A stretch of DNA of 64,000 nucleotides from the NCBI RefSeq assembly GCF_019976755.1, contig NZ_AP023441.1, positions 3,779,501-3,843,500 of the forward strand, in the 5' to 3' direction. Source of the stretch: Nostoc sp. MS1. GTDB lineage: Bacteria; Cyanobacteriota; Cyanobacteriia; Cyanobacteriales; Nostocaceae. Position numbers and translations under genes: made by a program. Under the pieces are notes generated by a model that was not told where the DNA came from, did not search any database, and worked only from the letters and a program-made list of their open reading frames with translations. Position 1 is the stretch's first letter. Every line of letters starts with the position of its first letter. Shown here piece after piece: positions 1-8,195 of the stretch.

Positions 1-209
1 TTTTGAGCTAGTTTTAGCGCAGATACCAAAGCCATTAGTCCAGAACTGTCTAAAGATTCAACATCTGCTAAATCTACAAACAGGCTTGAGACATCCTCCT
101 GTGCCAGAGTAGTAGTTAAGTCTCGTTCAAATTCCAAAGCATTAGTCGCATTCAGGCAACCATAAGGACGGATTACCTGAATTTTGTGACTCTTCAGTAC
201 TGCCTGCAT
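1..209 (-). CDS. STAS-domain anti-sigma factor antagonist, partial (3' end beyond window)
   Basis: The reverse strand reads from an ATG at 209 into the window edge, giving about 69 residues that begin MQAVLKSHKIQVIRPYG. The segment SLDSSGLMAL matches the STAS signature of SpoIIAA/RsbV-type anti-sigma factor antagonists, where the Ser of D-S-[ST]-G is the phosphorylation site. Members of this family act in partner-switching with a serine kinase, releasing an anti-sigma factor or controlling a phosphatase. No kinase or phosphatase gene is visible because the gene runs off the window. The family call is firm; the partner and the controlled process are unknown. Confidence 0.8.
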   Translation of the reverse strand, partial: MQAVLKSHKIQVIRPYGCLNATNALEFERDLTTTLAQEDVSSLFVDLADVESLDSSGLMALVSALKLAQ

Positions 210-677
210 ATAAAATCCTAATTAGAGTTACTGAATTGTGAAGCTTGAATTTATTTGAACATAAACTTTTTACTCTAGCATCGACCATATGTCCTAACTC
301 TCTTTGCTGAATCTTTATGTTTTCTGTATGTCTGTTTAAAGATTGTCAGAACTTCTCAGGCAAATGTGTTTATATATACTTTTTTTTCATGAAGCTTGAA
401 AAAAAATCATCATAGTAAGCCCCGCAAAGGAAAATTTACTCAAGATTCTGCTGGTAAGTTCTGTTTGTTAGTCAGTACAACTTATTGAAGTATCTTCTTA
501 GAGGCGATTTAGGTGCAGAAGTCGTCATAAATCTTCAGATCAGTTGCGGGTCAATCAGGAACTATCTACCTAGTTTAATTGTGATCTAAATCACAGCTAT
601 ATCTGTAGTAAGATCACATTTTATACTTAACTCTATCCTAGATAATTTAGTATCACCGAAAGTGGGTTCATACACCT
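210..677. other. 468-bp divergent intergenic region with CRP-type operator
   Basis: AT-rich region between the divergently transcribed STAS gene and the small gene at 678. I see no ORF or RNA gene in it. Its notable content is the CRP-like palindrome at 580-595 and a second half-site at 614-618, both on the side of the 678 gene. Confidence 0.6.
580..595 (+). promoter_or_regulatory. CRP-family operator, perfect TGTGA-N6-TCACA
   Basis: The 16-mer TGTGATCTAAATCACA is a perfect TGTGA-N6-TCACA site and differs from the ideal CRP core by one spacer base. It is centred about 90 bp upstream of the ATG at 678. A further TCACA half-site lies at 614-618, and a TATACT -10-like hexamer at 622-627. Nostocaceae encode cAMP receptor proteins that recognise this consensus. 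That it controls the downstream gene is inference from position. Confidence 0.7.
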
Positions 678-884
678 ATGAGAACTAGATATGCAATTCG
701 GCAATTAGTAGAAAAGGCACTAGATATTAAAAAGTTAACACCAGAGATAGAAGACGAAATTAATTCTGAGCTAACTGCAATGGGTCACATCTCTGATGTT
801 GATTATGAAGCTCTAGAATTGTTAATGGCAGAGATGGATGCTGGACGTATCCAACTAGTCCCTAGTTTTGGGTTAGGCTTTTAA
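678..884 (+). CDS. small conserved cyanobacterial protein, 68 aa
   Basis: This 68-residue acidic protein begins MRTRYAIRQLVEKALDIKK and is probably mostly helical, with no membrane segment, signal peptide or metal-binding motif. I do not recognise a characterised family. It is a single gene, separated from the aminotransferase at 1095 by 210 bp. The CRP-type palindrome 82 bp upstream of its start suggests cAMP-responsive transcription, which is the best clue to its role. The ATG is preceded by GTGGG-like sequence rather than a strong ribosome binding site. Function unknown. Confidence 0.7.
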   Translation: MRTRYAIRQLVEKALDIKKLTPEIEDEINSELTAMGHISDVDYEALELLMAEMDAGRIQLVPSFGLGF

Positions 885-1094
885 ATCTGCTGAGTTTTGT
901 AGTCTTTTTTCCGTAAAACTTAATTTTTGCAATAATTAGTAACACTAAGCTTAATAAAAATTGATAATTAGCAGCGCATAGCCTTTATTACAAGCAAAGT
1001 GTATTTACTAATAAATTGCTTTAGTGATTTAGCTGGCTAGTGTGACGTAAACTGTGCTAATGAGCATCAACTTTTTCATTAGTCACAAGCTACC

Positions 1095-2270
1095 ATGCAG
1101 TTTGCTAAACGTTTAGAAAAAATTCCTCCTTATTTGTTTGCGGAAATTAACCGTAAACGGGAAGAGCTGATAGCCCAAGGAGTTGACATTATTAATATAG
1201 GAGTAGGTGATCCTGATAAGCCAACTCCTACTCATATCATCCAGGCGTTGCATGAGGCAATTGAAGACCCCTCTACTCATAACTATCCTCCCTATGAAGG
1301 GACGCAGGAATTTAGAACAGCAGCCGTTAGGTGGATGGAACGGCGGTTTGGCGTGGCTGACTTAAACCCAAACACAGAAGTTGTTTCATCGATAGGTTCA
1401 AAAGAAGCAATACACAATACTTTTCTAGCTTTTGTAGAAGCAGGCGATTACACATTGATACCAGATCCTGGTTATCCGGTGTATCGCACTTCCACAATTT
1501 TTGCTGGTGGCGAACCATTCACTATGCCATTAAAGGCAGATAATAAATTTTTACCAGACTTGAATGTAATTCCAGAAGAAATAGCTCGTAAAGCAAAACT
1601 ATTATGGATTAATTACCCCAACAATCCCACTGGGGCTATAGCAACGATAGAATTTTTTGAGGAATTAGTAGCTTTCTGCCAGCAATATAGTATTTTGTTA
1701 TGCCATGACCATGCGTATTCAGAAATGGCTTATGATGGCTACAAACCGCCAAGCATTTTACAAATTCCTGGTGCAAAGGATATTGCTATTGAGTTTCACA
1801 GTCTGTCTAAATCGTACAATATGACAGGTTGGCGCATTGGCTTTGCCGTTGGTAATGCCCATGCTATCAAGGGATTAAGCCAAGTAAAAACAAATATTGA
1901 TTCTGGAGTATTTAAAGCAATTCAAAAAGCAGCGATCGCAGCCTACGCCACTGATGAAGTAGAACTAAAAGCTTTAATGTCAGTTTACCAAAATCGCCGT
2001 GACATCATTGTTAAAGGATTGCAATCTTTAGGATGGCCTATCGAACCGCCAAAAGCCACGCTTTACGTTTGGGTTCCCGTACCTGCTGGCTATACCTCAA
2101 CAGAATTTGCAAATTTACTCCTGGATAAATGTGGTATTGTAGTTCCCCCAGGTATTGGCTACGGTGCATCAGGCGAAGGTTATTTTAGAATAGCCCTGAC
2201 TATCTGTGATGAACGTTTACATGAAGCAATTCAACGAATGCGAGATGCAGGAATTAGATATAGTCATTAG
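1095..2270 (+). CDS. class I/II PLP aminotransferase, LL-diaminopimelate aminotransferase type
   Basis: This 391-residue fold-type I PLP enzyme has the substrate-loop motif YPNNPTG at 174-180, a PLP-pyridine Asp in HDHAYSE (about 205) and the Schiff-base lysine K239 in SLSKSYNMTGWRIGF. GVGDP near 36-40 and HNYPPYEG near 62-69 match LL-diaminopimelate aminotransferases and close aspartate-type relatives. DapL converts tetrahydrodipicolinate to LL-diaminopimelate for lysine and peptidoglycan synthesis in the cytosol. Cyanobacteria often carry a second, longer (about 410 aa) DapL, so this copy could act on other amino acids. The ATG start fits the conserved N-terminus. It is monocistronic. Confidence 0.8.
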   Translation: MQFAKRLEKIPPYLFAEINRKREELIAQGVDIINIGVGDPDKPTPTHIIQALHEAIEDPSTHNYPPYEGTQEFRTAAVRWMERRFGVADLNPNTEVVSSIGSKEAIHNTFLAFVEAGDYTLIPDPGYPVYRTSTIFAGGEPFTMPLKADNKFLPDLNVIPEEIARKAKLLWINYPNNPTGAIATIEFFEELVAFCQQYSILLCHDHAYSEMAYDGYKPPSILQIPGAKDIAIEFHSLSKSYNMTGWRIGFAVGNAHAIKGLSQVKTNIDSGVFKAIQKAAIAAYATDEVELKALMSVYQNRRDIIVKGLQSLGWPIEPPKATLYVWVPVPAGYTSTEFANLLLDKCGIVVPPGIGYGASGEGYFRIALTICDERLHEAIQRMRDAGIRYSH

Positions 2271-2318
2271 TCAACAGTCCATAGTCATTAGTTATTCTCC
2301 CTAACTTTTCCTACTCCC

Positions 2319-2696
2319 TCATTCCCCATCTCTCCCACTCCCTACTCCCTCCTGATAAGCTTGCCAAACTTGCTGGATAAATTGATGCAGTTGCTGTTTA
2401 GCTGCTAAGTCTGGTTCAGATTTTGGTTCCTTAACTAAAATCTGGCTTAGGAGGATGATGACTTCTGTGTCTAGGGCGTGGCGAAATAGTTGTATGGGCC
2501 AAAGTAAATCAGAACAATCTCTCAAGTCGGTGATGATGGGCTGTTCTTCGGTGTGAGTAACAAGTAGTAAAGGGCGTACCCAGCAAAGCTGGCGGGAAAC
2601 TACAACTTGAATGACTTCTGCATATAAATTCTTTTCACCATGCTCTAAAGACACAATTTGTCCTGGTTGGAAGTTGAAACTCATTTCCATAATCAT
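2319..2696 (-). CDS. conserved hypothetical protein, 125 aa
   Basis: This soluble 125-residue protein starts with FNFQPGQIVSLEHGEKNLYAEVIQVV, which looks like a small SH3-like beta-barrel. A helical C-terminal half follows, around AAKQQLHQFIQQVWQAYQEG. Three in-frame ATGs sit close together (2696, 2690, 2684); the last, MSFNFQPGQ, may be the real start. It converges on the aminotransferase gene and its 3' end overlaps low-complexity intergenic sequence. I recognise it only as a cyanobacterial hypothetical protein and assign no function. Confidence 0.6.
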   Translation of the reverse strand: MIMEMSFNFQPGQIVSLEHGEKNLYAEVIQVVVSRQLCWVRPLLLVTHTEEQPIITDLRDCSDLLWPIQLFRHALDTEVIILLSQILVKEPKSEPDLAAKQQLHQFIQQVWQAYQEGVGSGRDGE

Positions 2697-2937
2697 CTAA
2701 GGCAGTGGCAAGAATATATAGCTAAAGTGAGGTATTATAGTAAAAATATACTGCAAAACTCTTGTATGTAGTATCTCCGGTAATTCCGTTCTGCCTAGCC
2801 TAAGTCATGGCAAGAAATTTTTTCATGCCATCGAGTTTTGATGAAAATGTTATAAAATGAGTAAATAACTGTTAAGCGTTCAGCGATCGCCTAACATTTA
2901 CATTGTTTTAGAAATTACAAAACCAAGAGCAAAAGCT

Positions 2938-3219
2938 GTGTCAGTCGAAACCATTGAGAAGCGTTCCACATCCCGCAAGCTCGCGCCTCGGTATCGCGTT
3001 TTGCTCCATAATGACAGCCATAATTCTATGGAGTATGTAGTACAAGTACTCATGACCACCGTGCCGAGCCTTACCCAGCCCCAAGCTGTTAGTATTATGA
3101 TGGAAGCCCATACTAATGGGTTAGCCTTAGTCATTACCTGCGCTCAAGAACACGCAGAGTTTTATTGCGAAACCCTCAAGAATCACGGTTTGAGTAGCAC
3201 AATAGAACCTGATGAATAA
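2938..3219 (+). CDS. clpS: ClpS-family adaptor of the Clp protease
   Basis: This 93-residue protein with a GTG start carries the ClpS core YRVLLHNDSHNSMEYVVQVL and EAHTNG. ClpS binds the N-domain of ClpC/ClpA and delivers N-degron substrates to ClpCP. The hydrophobic-pocket residues HND (24-26) and His59 are present. The second acidic residue found in canonical ClpS (NDD) is Ser27 here, which may change the preference for the substrate amino terminus. Cyanobacteria often have ClpS1 and a divergent ClpS2, and this change points toward the divergent type. It lies 71 bp upstream of the CPBP protease gene on the same strand, so the two could be cotranscribed. Confidence 0.85.
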   Translation: MSVETIEKRSTSRKLAPRYRVLLHNDSHNSMEYVVQVLMTTVPSLTQPQAVSIMMEAHTNGLALVITCAQEHAEFYCETLKNHGLSSTIEPDE

Positions 3220-3290
3220 TTTATAATTCGTAATTCATAATTAACAATTACCGATCAGTCATAATCTAGATTGCTGACTTGTGACTGAGT

Positions 3291-4121
3291 ATGAAAAACA
3301 GACTTGATACTTTAGCCCAGCGTCCTGCTCCAATTAGGCTGGGTTATTTTATTTTCGCATTATTATTATTATGGTTGCCCTTGGCTGCACCGATTTACTT
3401 ACTAATCGGTGATACTAATTTAGAGAGTATTTTGACAATCGTGCTGCTGTATATAGAGTTTATTTTCCTGCTCAAGCTATGGGGGAAAAACGTTTATCAG
3501 CAACCGCAAATACTTTGGCACTACGGCTTACAATTCACACAGCGTAACGGTATAGAAATGCTGTGTGGCTTGGCTATAGGTTTGATTAACATTGTAATTC
3601 TATTTGGCATACAAGGTTTATTGGGTTGGTTAATCTGGCAACGGCCAACAGTCTTATTACTTAAAATAATTTTAGAAGGGTTTTTCGTTGGCTTGGGTGT
3701 AGGATTTGCAGAAGAATTACTGTTCCGTGGTTGGTTGTTACATGAGTTGGAACGAGACTACAACCCTAGCTTTGCACTGTGGATAGATGCAGTTACATTT
3801 GCAGCATTACACTTTATTAAACCATTAGAGGCAATTATGCAAACACTGCCTCAATTTCCAGCTTTGGTGTTGTTGGGGTTAACGCAGGTATGGGGAAAGC
3901 GTTGGCGTAAGGGACGTTTGGGCTTACCAATAGGGTTACATGGTGGCTTAGTTTGGGGATACTACATTATTAATGTGGGAGGGTTAATTCAATATACAGG
4001 ACAAGTTCCTAACTGGGTAACTGGAGTGAATAATAATCCTTTACAGGGTGTCATGGGAGTGGTATTTATGTTTGTTTTGGCATTATGGATGCGAAAGCAG
4101 AGTTTAAAAGCACCTTCTTAA
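3291..4121 (+). CDS. CPBP-family intramembrane glutamic/metallo-type protease
   Basis: This 276-residue polytopic membrane protein has the CPBP (Abi, Rce1-like) motifs. They are EELLFR at 141-146, preceded by GVGFA; a histidine in FAALHF (H174); and a C-terminal HGGLVWG helix. About seven hydrophobic segments are visible. Relatives act as intramembrane CAAX-type proteases, in bacteriocin immunity, or as scaffold proteins. Neighbouring ClpS is the only hint of a proteolysis context. The ATG start is preceded by GACTGAGT and has no strong ribosome binding site. Substrate unknown. Confidence 0.85.
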   Translation: MKNRLDTLAQRPAPIRLGYFIFALLLLWLPLAAPIYLLIGDTNLESILTIVLLYIEFIFLLKLWGKNVYQQPQILWHYGLQFTQRNGIEMLCGLAIGLINIVILFGIQGLLGWLIWQRPTVLLLKIILEGFFVGLGVGFAEELLFRGWLLHELERDYNPSFALWIDAVTFAALHFIKPLEAIMQTLPQFPALVLLGLTQVWGKRWRKGRLGLPIGLHGGLVWGYYIINVGGLIQYTGQVPNWVTGVNNNPLQGVMGVVFMFVLALWMRKQSLKAPS

Positions 4122-4130
4122 ATACATCTT

Positions 4131-5027
4131 TTAAGCAATATGATTTTCTATAAACTTAATCACTTCCTCTGAGTCTGGTGCAAATTTTCTAGCAAAAAGT
4201 ACTTCACTACATCCAGATATACTTTGTCTATTAATTACATCCTCAAATTTAAAAGATTGTAACAATTCTACAGTTATGTAGTTTGGATGTTCTGAGTCAT
4301 CCCACTTTGTAAAAGTTAGATTAGGCTTAATCCTTGACATAAAACTTGAATTACCTAATATTGTTTGGAAGAATGATTCATCAGGAATGAAAGCTGTTTG
4401 AAAGAATCTGACTACCTTCGGATTCTTTTCAATAAAATCTAAGATATATTGGCAAGCATCTCCAGATAATGCCCACCATTGACCACCTGCGTATGGTTTA
4501 AGATCACCTAGAGATTTTTTATAGTTACGCTGCCAATGGAGTACATTATTAATAACGAAATTTAATACCCTTTTAACACCACGTAAAATTTTATTATTAG
4601 AGGGAAAGCTAATTCGATATTGATGAAATCTATCCCAACCTTTACGATATTCTTCATGGGGAACTTCTACTAAAGTTATAAACTCTGACCCTTTTTTTCT
4701 TTGCAAAAAGTCTTTGATATATTGTGCATTCTTAAGAGGGTAATCGCTACCACTTATTAAAATCAAATACTCAAATTTTTGTTTGCTTAAAGCAGCTTTA
4801 ATTAAATCTATAGTAGCTTGAACTATAGAAAACTCACCCCAAAAAATGATACTTCTTTCTTTAATAAAAGAGATATTTTCATTGCTGATTTTAGATTGAA
4901 AAGGTGATATATCTTGCTTTGCATCTATATGTATAAAAAAATGCGTGTCAGCCCCATCAAGAGCCTTAATCAGCTTCTGTAAATGGCTTGGGTTATTATG
5001 TGCCAATATTAAATATGCTAAATTCAT
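4131..5027 (-). CDS. GT14 family glycosyltransferase (core-2/I-branching enzyme-like)
   Basis: This 298-residue protein begins MNLAYLILAHNNPSHLQKLI and continues with FFIHIDAK, IIFWGEFSIVQATIDLI and LISGSDYPL. These are hallmarks of core-2/I-branching beta-1,6-N-acetylglucosaminyltransferase-like enzymes (GT14). GGQWWALSGDAC and IPDESFFQTIL form the expected acceptor/catalytic region. Bacterial members probably build surface polysaccharides. The gene and its upstream region are clearly more AT-rich than the neighbours, which suggests acquisition by transfer, and no other polysaccharide genes are adjacent. Its end lies only 9 bp from the convergent CPBP gene. Confidence 0.82.
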   Translation of the reverse strand: MNLAYLILAHNNPSHLQKLIKALDGADTHFFIHIDAKQDISPFQSKISNENISFIKERSIIFWGEFSIVQATIDLIKAALSKQKFEYLILISGSDYPLKNAQYIKDFLQRKKGSEFITLVEVPHEEYRKGWDRFHQYRISFPSNNKILRGVKRVLNFVINNVLHWQRNYKKSLGDLKPYAGGQWWALSGDACQYILDFIEKNPKVVRFFQTAFIPDESFFQTILGNSSFMSRIKPNLTFTKWDDSEHPNYITVELLQSFKFEDVINRQSISGCSEVLFARKFAPDSEEVIKFIENHIA

Positions 5028-5321
5028 TTGGTATGTTAATGGTAAAAATGAATTTTGTAGCTACTTATGGATTTGTTAGTGATATGATAAAAGTCTACTA
5101 AATAAATTTTCTCAGTTTAGAATTTAGTTTTTTAGAAATAAATATTAATTTTTCTAAAATAACTTCATAAAACTTATACCATACAAATACTAAAAAAAAA
5201 TATACCTAAAGTTATATAGCTATAAATCAACAATAAGTATAGGTAGGAAATTGGCTATTGGGTAATCTGAAGTCGTGTTGATTTGAGTTGTCTGATAAAT
5301 AAATATTCAAAATTTCTATAT
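5028..5321. other. 294-bp AT-rich intergenic region
   Basis: Very AT-rich stretch upstream of the glycosyltransferase and downstream of the malate dehydrogenase remnant, with long A and T runs. No ORF or RNA gene is recognisable. It probably holds the glycosyltransferase promoter. Confidence 0.5.
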
Positions 5322-5999
5322 TCAGCAATGACACAGAGAATGCCATTGTTTAATATTTTTATGTACATATTGAGCCGAGATATACAAAGCTTCTGTTTTA
5401 GTCTTATTGAGATTTAATTCTAAAATACTCTCAATGCCTGTTAATCCCAATTTGCAAGGAACACCAATCACTACATGCTTTAAACCATATTCACCTTGCA
5501 GATATGCAGCCACAGGTAATAGACGGGACTGATTCAACAAAATGGCTTCTATCATCACACTTGTAGCTGATGCAGGGGCAAAAAATGCACCACTAGTCTG
5601 CATTAATTCTACAATTTCAGCACCGCCTTTACGGGTTCTTTCTACCAAGCGTGCGATCGCAGCTACATCTAACAATTCTGTTATAGGGATACCGTTAACT
5701 GTAGCATAACGAGATAAAGGAACCATTAAATCTCCGTGGCTTCCTATGACCATCGCCTTGACATCCGCAGGTAACACTCCCAATTCCAAAGCGATAAAAG
5801 TCGCAAATCTGGCTGAGTTTAAAACCCCAGCCATACCCATAATGCGGTGACGAGGTAAACCTGTAGCTTGCCAAGCTACATAAGTCATCACATCCAAGGG
5901 ATTGGTGACTACGATCAAAATAGCATGAGGAGATTAGGCGATCGCTTGCTTTGCTGCTTCGATCTCAATCCTCGATATTTCATTGATTTGGATAATTCA
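5322..5999 (-). pseudogene. malate dehydrogenase remnant, 5'-truncated with an internal stop
   Basis: The open part (5322-5918) keeps the C-terminal two thirds of an LDH/MDH-family malate dehydrogenase: IVVTNPLDVMTYVAW, GVLNSARF, the catalytic His in GSHGDLMVPL, and VIGVPCKLG. Upstream in the same frame, a TAA at 5934-5936 sits where EAAKQAIA would continue to SPHAIL; intact homologues have a Tyr or His there. The homologous frame runs back to a TGA at 5997-5999. No Rossmann GxGxxG motif or substrate-binding Arg loop is found; intergenic-type repeat DNA lies there instead. A TTG at 5918 could in principle start a fragment, but without NAD binding it would be inactive. Confidence 0.85.
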
Positions 6000-6216
6000 C
6001 ATCAGACGTTAATTCGTAATGGGGTGAGTGGGGTTGAAGCAGAAAAACTCCAGGCTAGTCTTTTCCCCACTCCCAATACGGTTCGGATAAGCATTTTGAA
6101 CTAATAATTGGTTTAGGGAAAAGGTTAAAGGGTAAGGGTTAAAGGTTTTTTCTTCCCTTTTCCCCTTCGCCTTTCCCCTTTAACCGAACCGTATTGTCCC
6201 CACTCCCTACTCCTAT

Positions 6217-6429
6217 TTAAAATGATTCAAGTTGATCCAAACGTAACCAAATATTTGGTGTTGGTACTTGTCCAAACATAACAAGTGCATAATCACCTTT
6301 GATATCTACAACTTCACCTTTAGTTTCAAACAAGTAAGCTGGAAAACGAGTATCACTAGCTTTTGCTTCTACACTATTTTCTAGTTTCTCGCGGACAGCG
6401 CGAACCATTTCTCCCTTTTTAACTGGCAT
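6217..6429 (-). CDS. ndhO: NAD(P)H-quinone oxidoreductase (NDH-1) subunit O
   Basis: This 70-residue protein begins MPVKKGEMVRAVREKLENS and ends in VPTPNIWLRLDQLESF, matching NdhO. NdhO is a small oxygenic-photosynthesis-specific subunit on the cytoplasmic arm of thylakoid NDH-1, which carries out cyclic electron flow and respiration with ferredoxin as donor. Its size is normal for the family. It is a single gene on the minus strand, 132 bp downstream of the end of mutM, with its own upstream space. The assignment is confident. Confidence 0.93.
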   Translation of the reverse strand: MPVKKGEMVRAVREKLENSVEAKASDTRFPAYLFETKGEVVDIKGDYALVMFGQVPTPNIWLRLDQLESF

Positions 6430-6561
6430 AAATTCCCCTCTATTTGTTCACATTGCTTTATAGAGGATTTTAGCTTGCAGCCGAGTAAAAAAGTTCAACT
6501 TATCTAGGTTTCAGTAGGTATCAATACTTTCAATAGAAACAATCATTTTTCCTCTACACCC

Positions 6562-7398
6562 CTAACGTTGACAATGTAGGCAAAAATGACTGGATCTTCC
6601 ACCTAGCTTAATACGTTGAATGACATCGCCACAAACTCTACATGGTTCTCCCGCACGGTTGTACACCCAGGCGACACCACCATAGTTACCGTTAACGCCC
6701 TTAACATTCAGGAAATTACTAAAAGTTGTTCCTCCAGCTGCAATGCTGGTTTCTAGGACTTGAATTATAGCTGTTCGCAAAAGTTCTACTTGCTTTGGCT
6801 GCACATCTGTACATAGCGTTTCTGGTAACACGCCGCTTTTAAACAGTGCTTCATCAGCGTAGATATTTCCTAACCCCGCCACAACAGACTGATCTAATAA
6901 TGCTGTTTTGATGGGACGGCGACGATGATGCAGCTTATCCACAAGATATTCAACAGTAAATTCTGGTGAAAAGGGGTCTACAGCAAGTTTACTTAAACCA
7001 GTAATCACACTTTCTACAGCCACTCCCGGCGGAACCCACCACATTTGACCGAAAGTTCGCTGGTCAACAAACCGCAATTCCTGCTGATTTTCCAAAAATA
7101 TTCTTACGCGCGTGTGTTTGTGCAAAGGTTCCGCTTGGTTTAACCAAAGTAATTGACCAGTCATCCTCAGATGTACACCTAGCCAACCGAAGCCAGGAGA
7201 AAGTTCAGCCAGGAGATATTTACCGCGACGATGCCAAGTACTAATAGTACTCCCGGTAATACCTTTAATAAATTCACCAACAGAAAAAGGGTGGGCGATG
7301 GTGCGATGAAGCAACACATCTCCACCCGTAATTTTTTGGTTCAGGGTTAGTTGATTTAAACCCCGTCGGACTGTTTCAACTTCAGGCAATTCAGGCAT
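6562..7398 (-). CDS. mutM: formamidopyrimidine-DNA glycosylase
   Basis: This 278-residue enzyme begins MPELPEVETVRRGL, giving the catalytic Pro2 (Schiff base) and Glu3 of the Fpg/Nei family. The H2TH region reads DQSVVAGLGNIYADEALF. A C-terminal zinc finger has four cysteines in two CxxC pairs (CRVCG and CLHCQR). It excises 8-oxoguanine and formamidopyrimidines and nicks abasic sites in base excision repair. The length is typical and every key motif is intact. The gene is followed by ndhO on the same strand, and psaE lies upstream, also on the same strand. Confidence 0.95.
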   Translation of the reverse strand: MPELPEVETVRRGLNQLTLNQKITGGDVLLHRTIAHPFSVGEFIKGITGSTISTWHRRGKYLLAELSPGFGWLGVHLRMTGQLLWLNQAEPLHKHTRVRIFLENQQELRFVDQRTFGQMWWVPPGVAVESVITGLSKLAVDPFSPEFTVEYLVDKLHHRRRPIKTALLDQSVVAGLGNIYADEALFKSGVLPETLCTDVQPKQVELLRTAIIQVLETSIAAGGTTFSNFLNVKGVNGNYGGVAWVYNRAGEPCRVCGDVIQRIKLGGRSSHFCLHCQR

Positions 7399-7636
7399 TT
7401 AAGCTGATTGAGCAAGCAATAGGACTATTTTTGTGGAAATTCAAAGGTAGAAGGGATATAGATACTCTAAATTTTGTTTGCACCACTCAAAAGAATCCGT
7501 AAATACTCGCATGGCGGTTTTTAGGCGGTAGAGTAGGCTGGGGTGAAGAATGAAATTATAAATTTTCATACTTCATATCTATATTTGACCCTTCTCTTCA
7601 TCATCCCATTAAATAATCCCTTTGAAACTGGGCTAC

Positions 7637-7852
7637 TTATTTTTTAGCAGCCTTAGCTTTAGGTGCTTCTACTTCGATTAACTCATCTACCGCAAAGTTG
7701 TTGGTGTTGATACCAGCGTAGTTGACCTTATCAAAGCGGACAATTACTGGGTATTTGATGCCACTTTGGTCAACAGAAGCTACAGTTCCGACATCTTGGA
7801 ACCAGTAGGATTCTGGGCGAAGAACACGTACTTTAGAACCACGTTGAACCAT
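7637..7852 (-). CDS. psaE: photosystem I reaction centre subunit IV (PsaE)
   Basis: This 71-residue SH3-like protein begins MVQRGSKVRVLRPESYWF and contains YPVIVRFDKVNYAGINTNNF, as expected for PsaE. PsaE lies on the stromal face of photosystem I, where it helps dock ferredoxin and supports cyclic electron flow. The C-terminus has an Ala/Lys-rich tail (PKAKAAKK). It is monocistronic, with a 343-bp upstream region. A GGGAAG ribosome binding site sits just before the ATG. Confidence 0.96.
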   Translation of the reverse strand: MVQRGSKVRVLRPESYWFQDVGTVASVDQSGIKYPVIVRFDKVNYAGINTNNFAVDELIEVEAPKAKAAKK

Positions 7853-8195
7853 GATTATCTTCCCTTTTAGTTATCAATCGCCGAATATTTAGGGCTATTT
7901 GATTTCACTCTACATCTTGTAGGTCGTTACTAGAAGGTTTGTTAAGTTATTTGTCATTGGTGACTGGTCATTAGTCATGAGTCGGTTGTCAGTTTTTCTT
8001 CCTGTTCTTCCTTGTCTCTTTCCTAGCCTTGATCCCCGGTCATCAGTCAACCGCCAACTGTCAACCGTTAACAAATGTCTGCCTCTAGTCGCTGTTCTTC
8101 CTCACAATCTCGACTTTAATATGGGGTCAGACCCCACTTGACAAAGACCAAATGTTCGCGTAACTTCGTTCGCAACTACATTTTTCAGGAAAAGT
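7853..8195. other. 343-bp psaE upstream region with short palindrome and STRR repeats
   Basis: Contains the psaE promoter. It also has degenerate heptamers of the TCATTAG/TCATGAG type around 7950-8070, and a perfect 7-bp inverted repeat TGGGGTC-A-GACCCCA at 8122-8136. I see no ORF, and no clear HLR1-type direct repeat for RpaB could be assigned. Confidence 0.5.

Noticed and set aside
5868..6104. 78-codon plus-strand ORF
   Set aside because: Overlaps the antisense of the malate dehydrogenase remnant; no motif or ribosome binding site.
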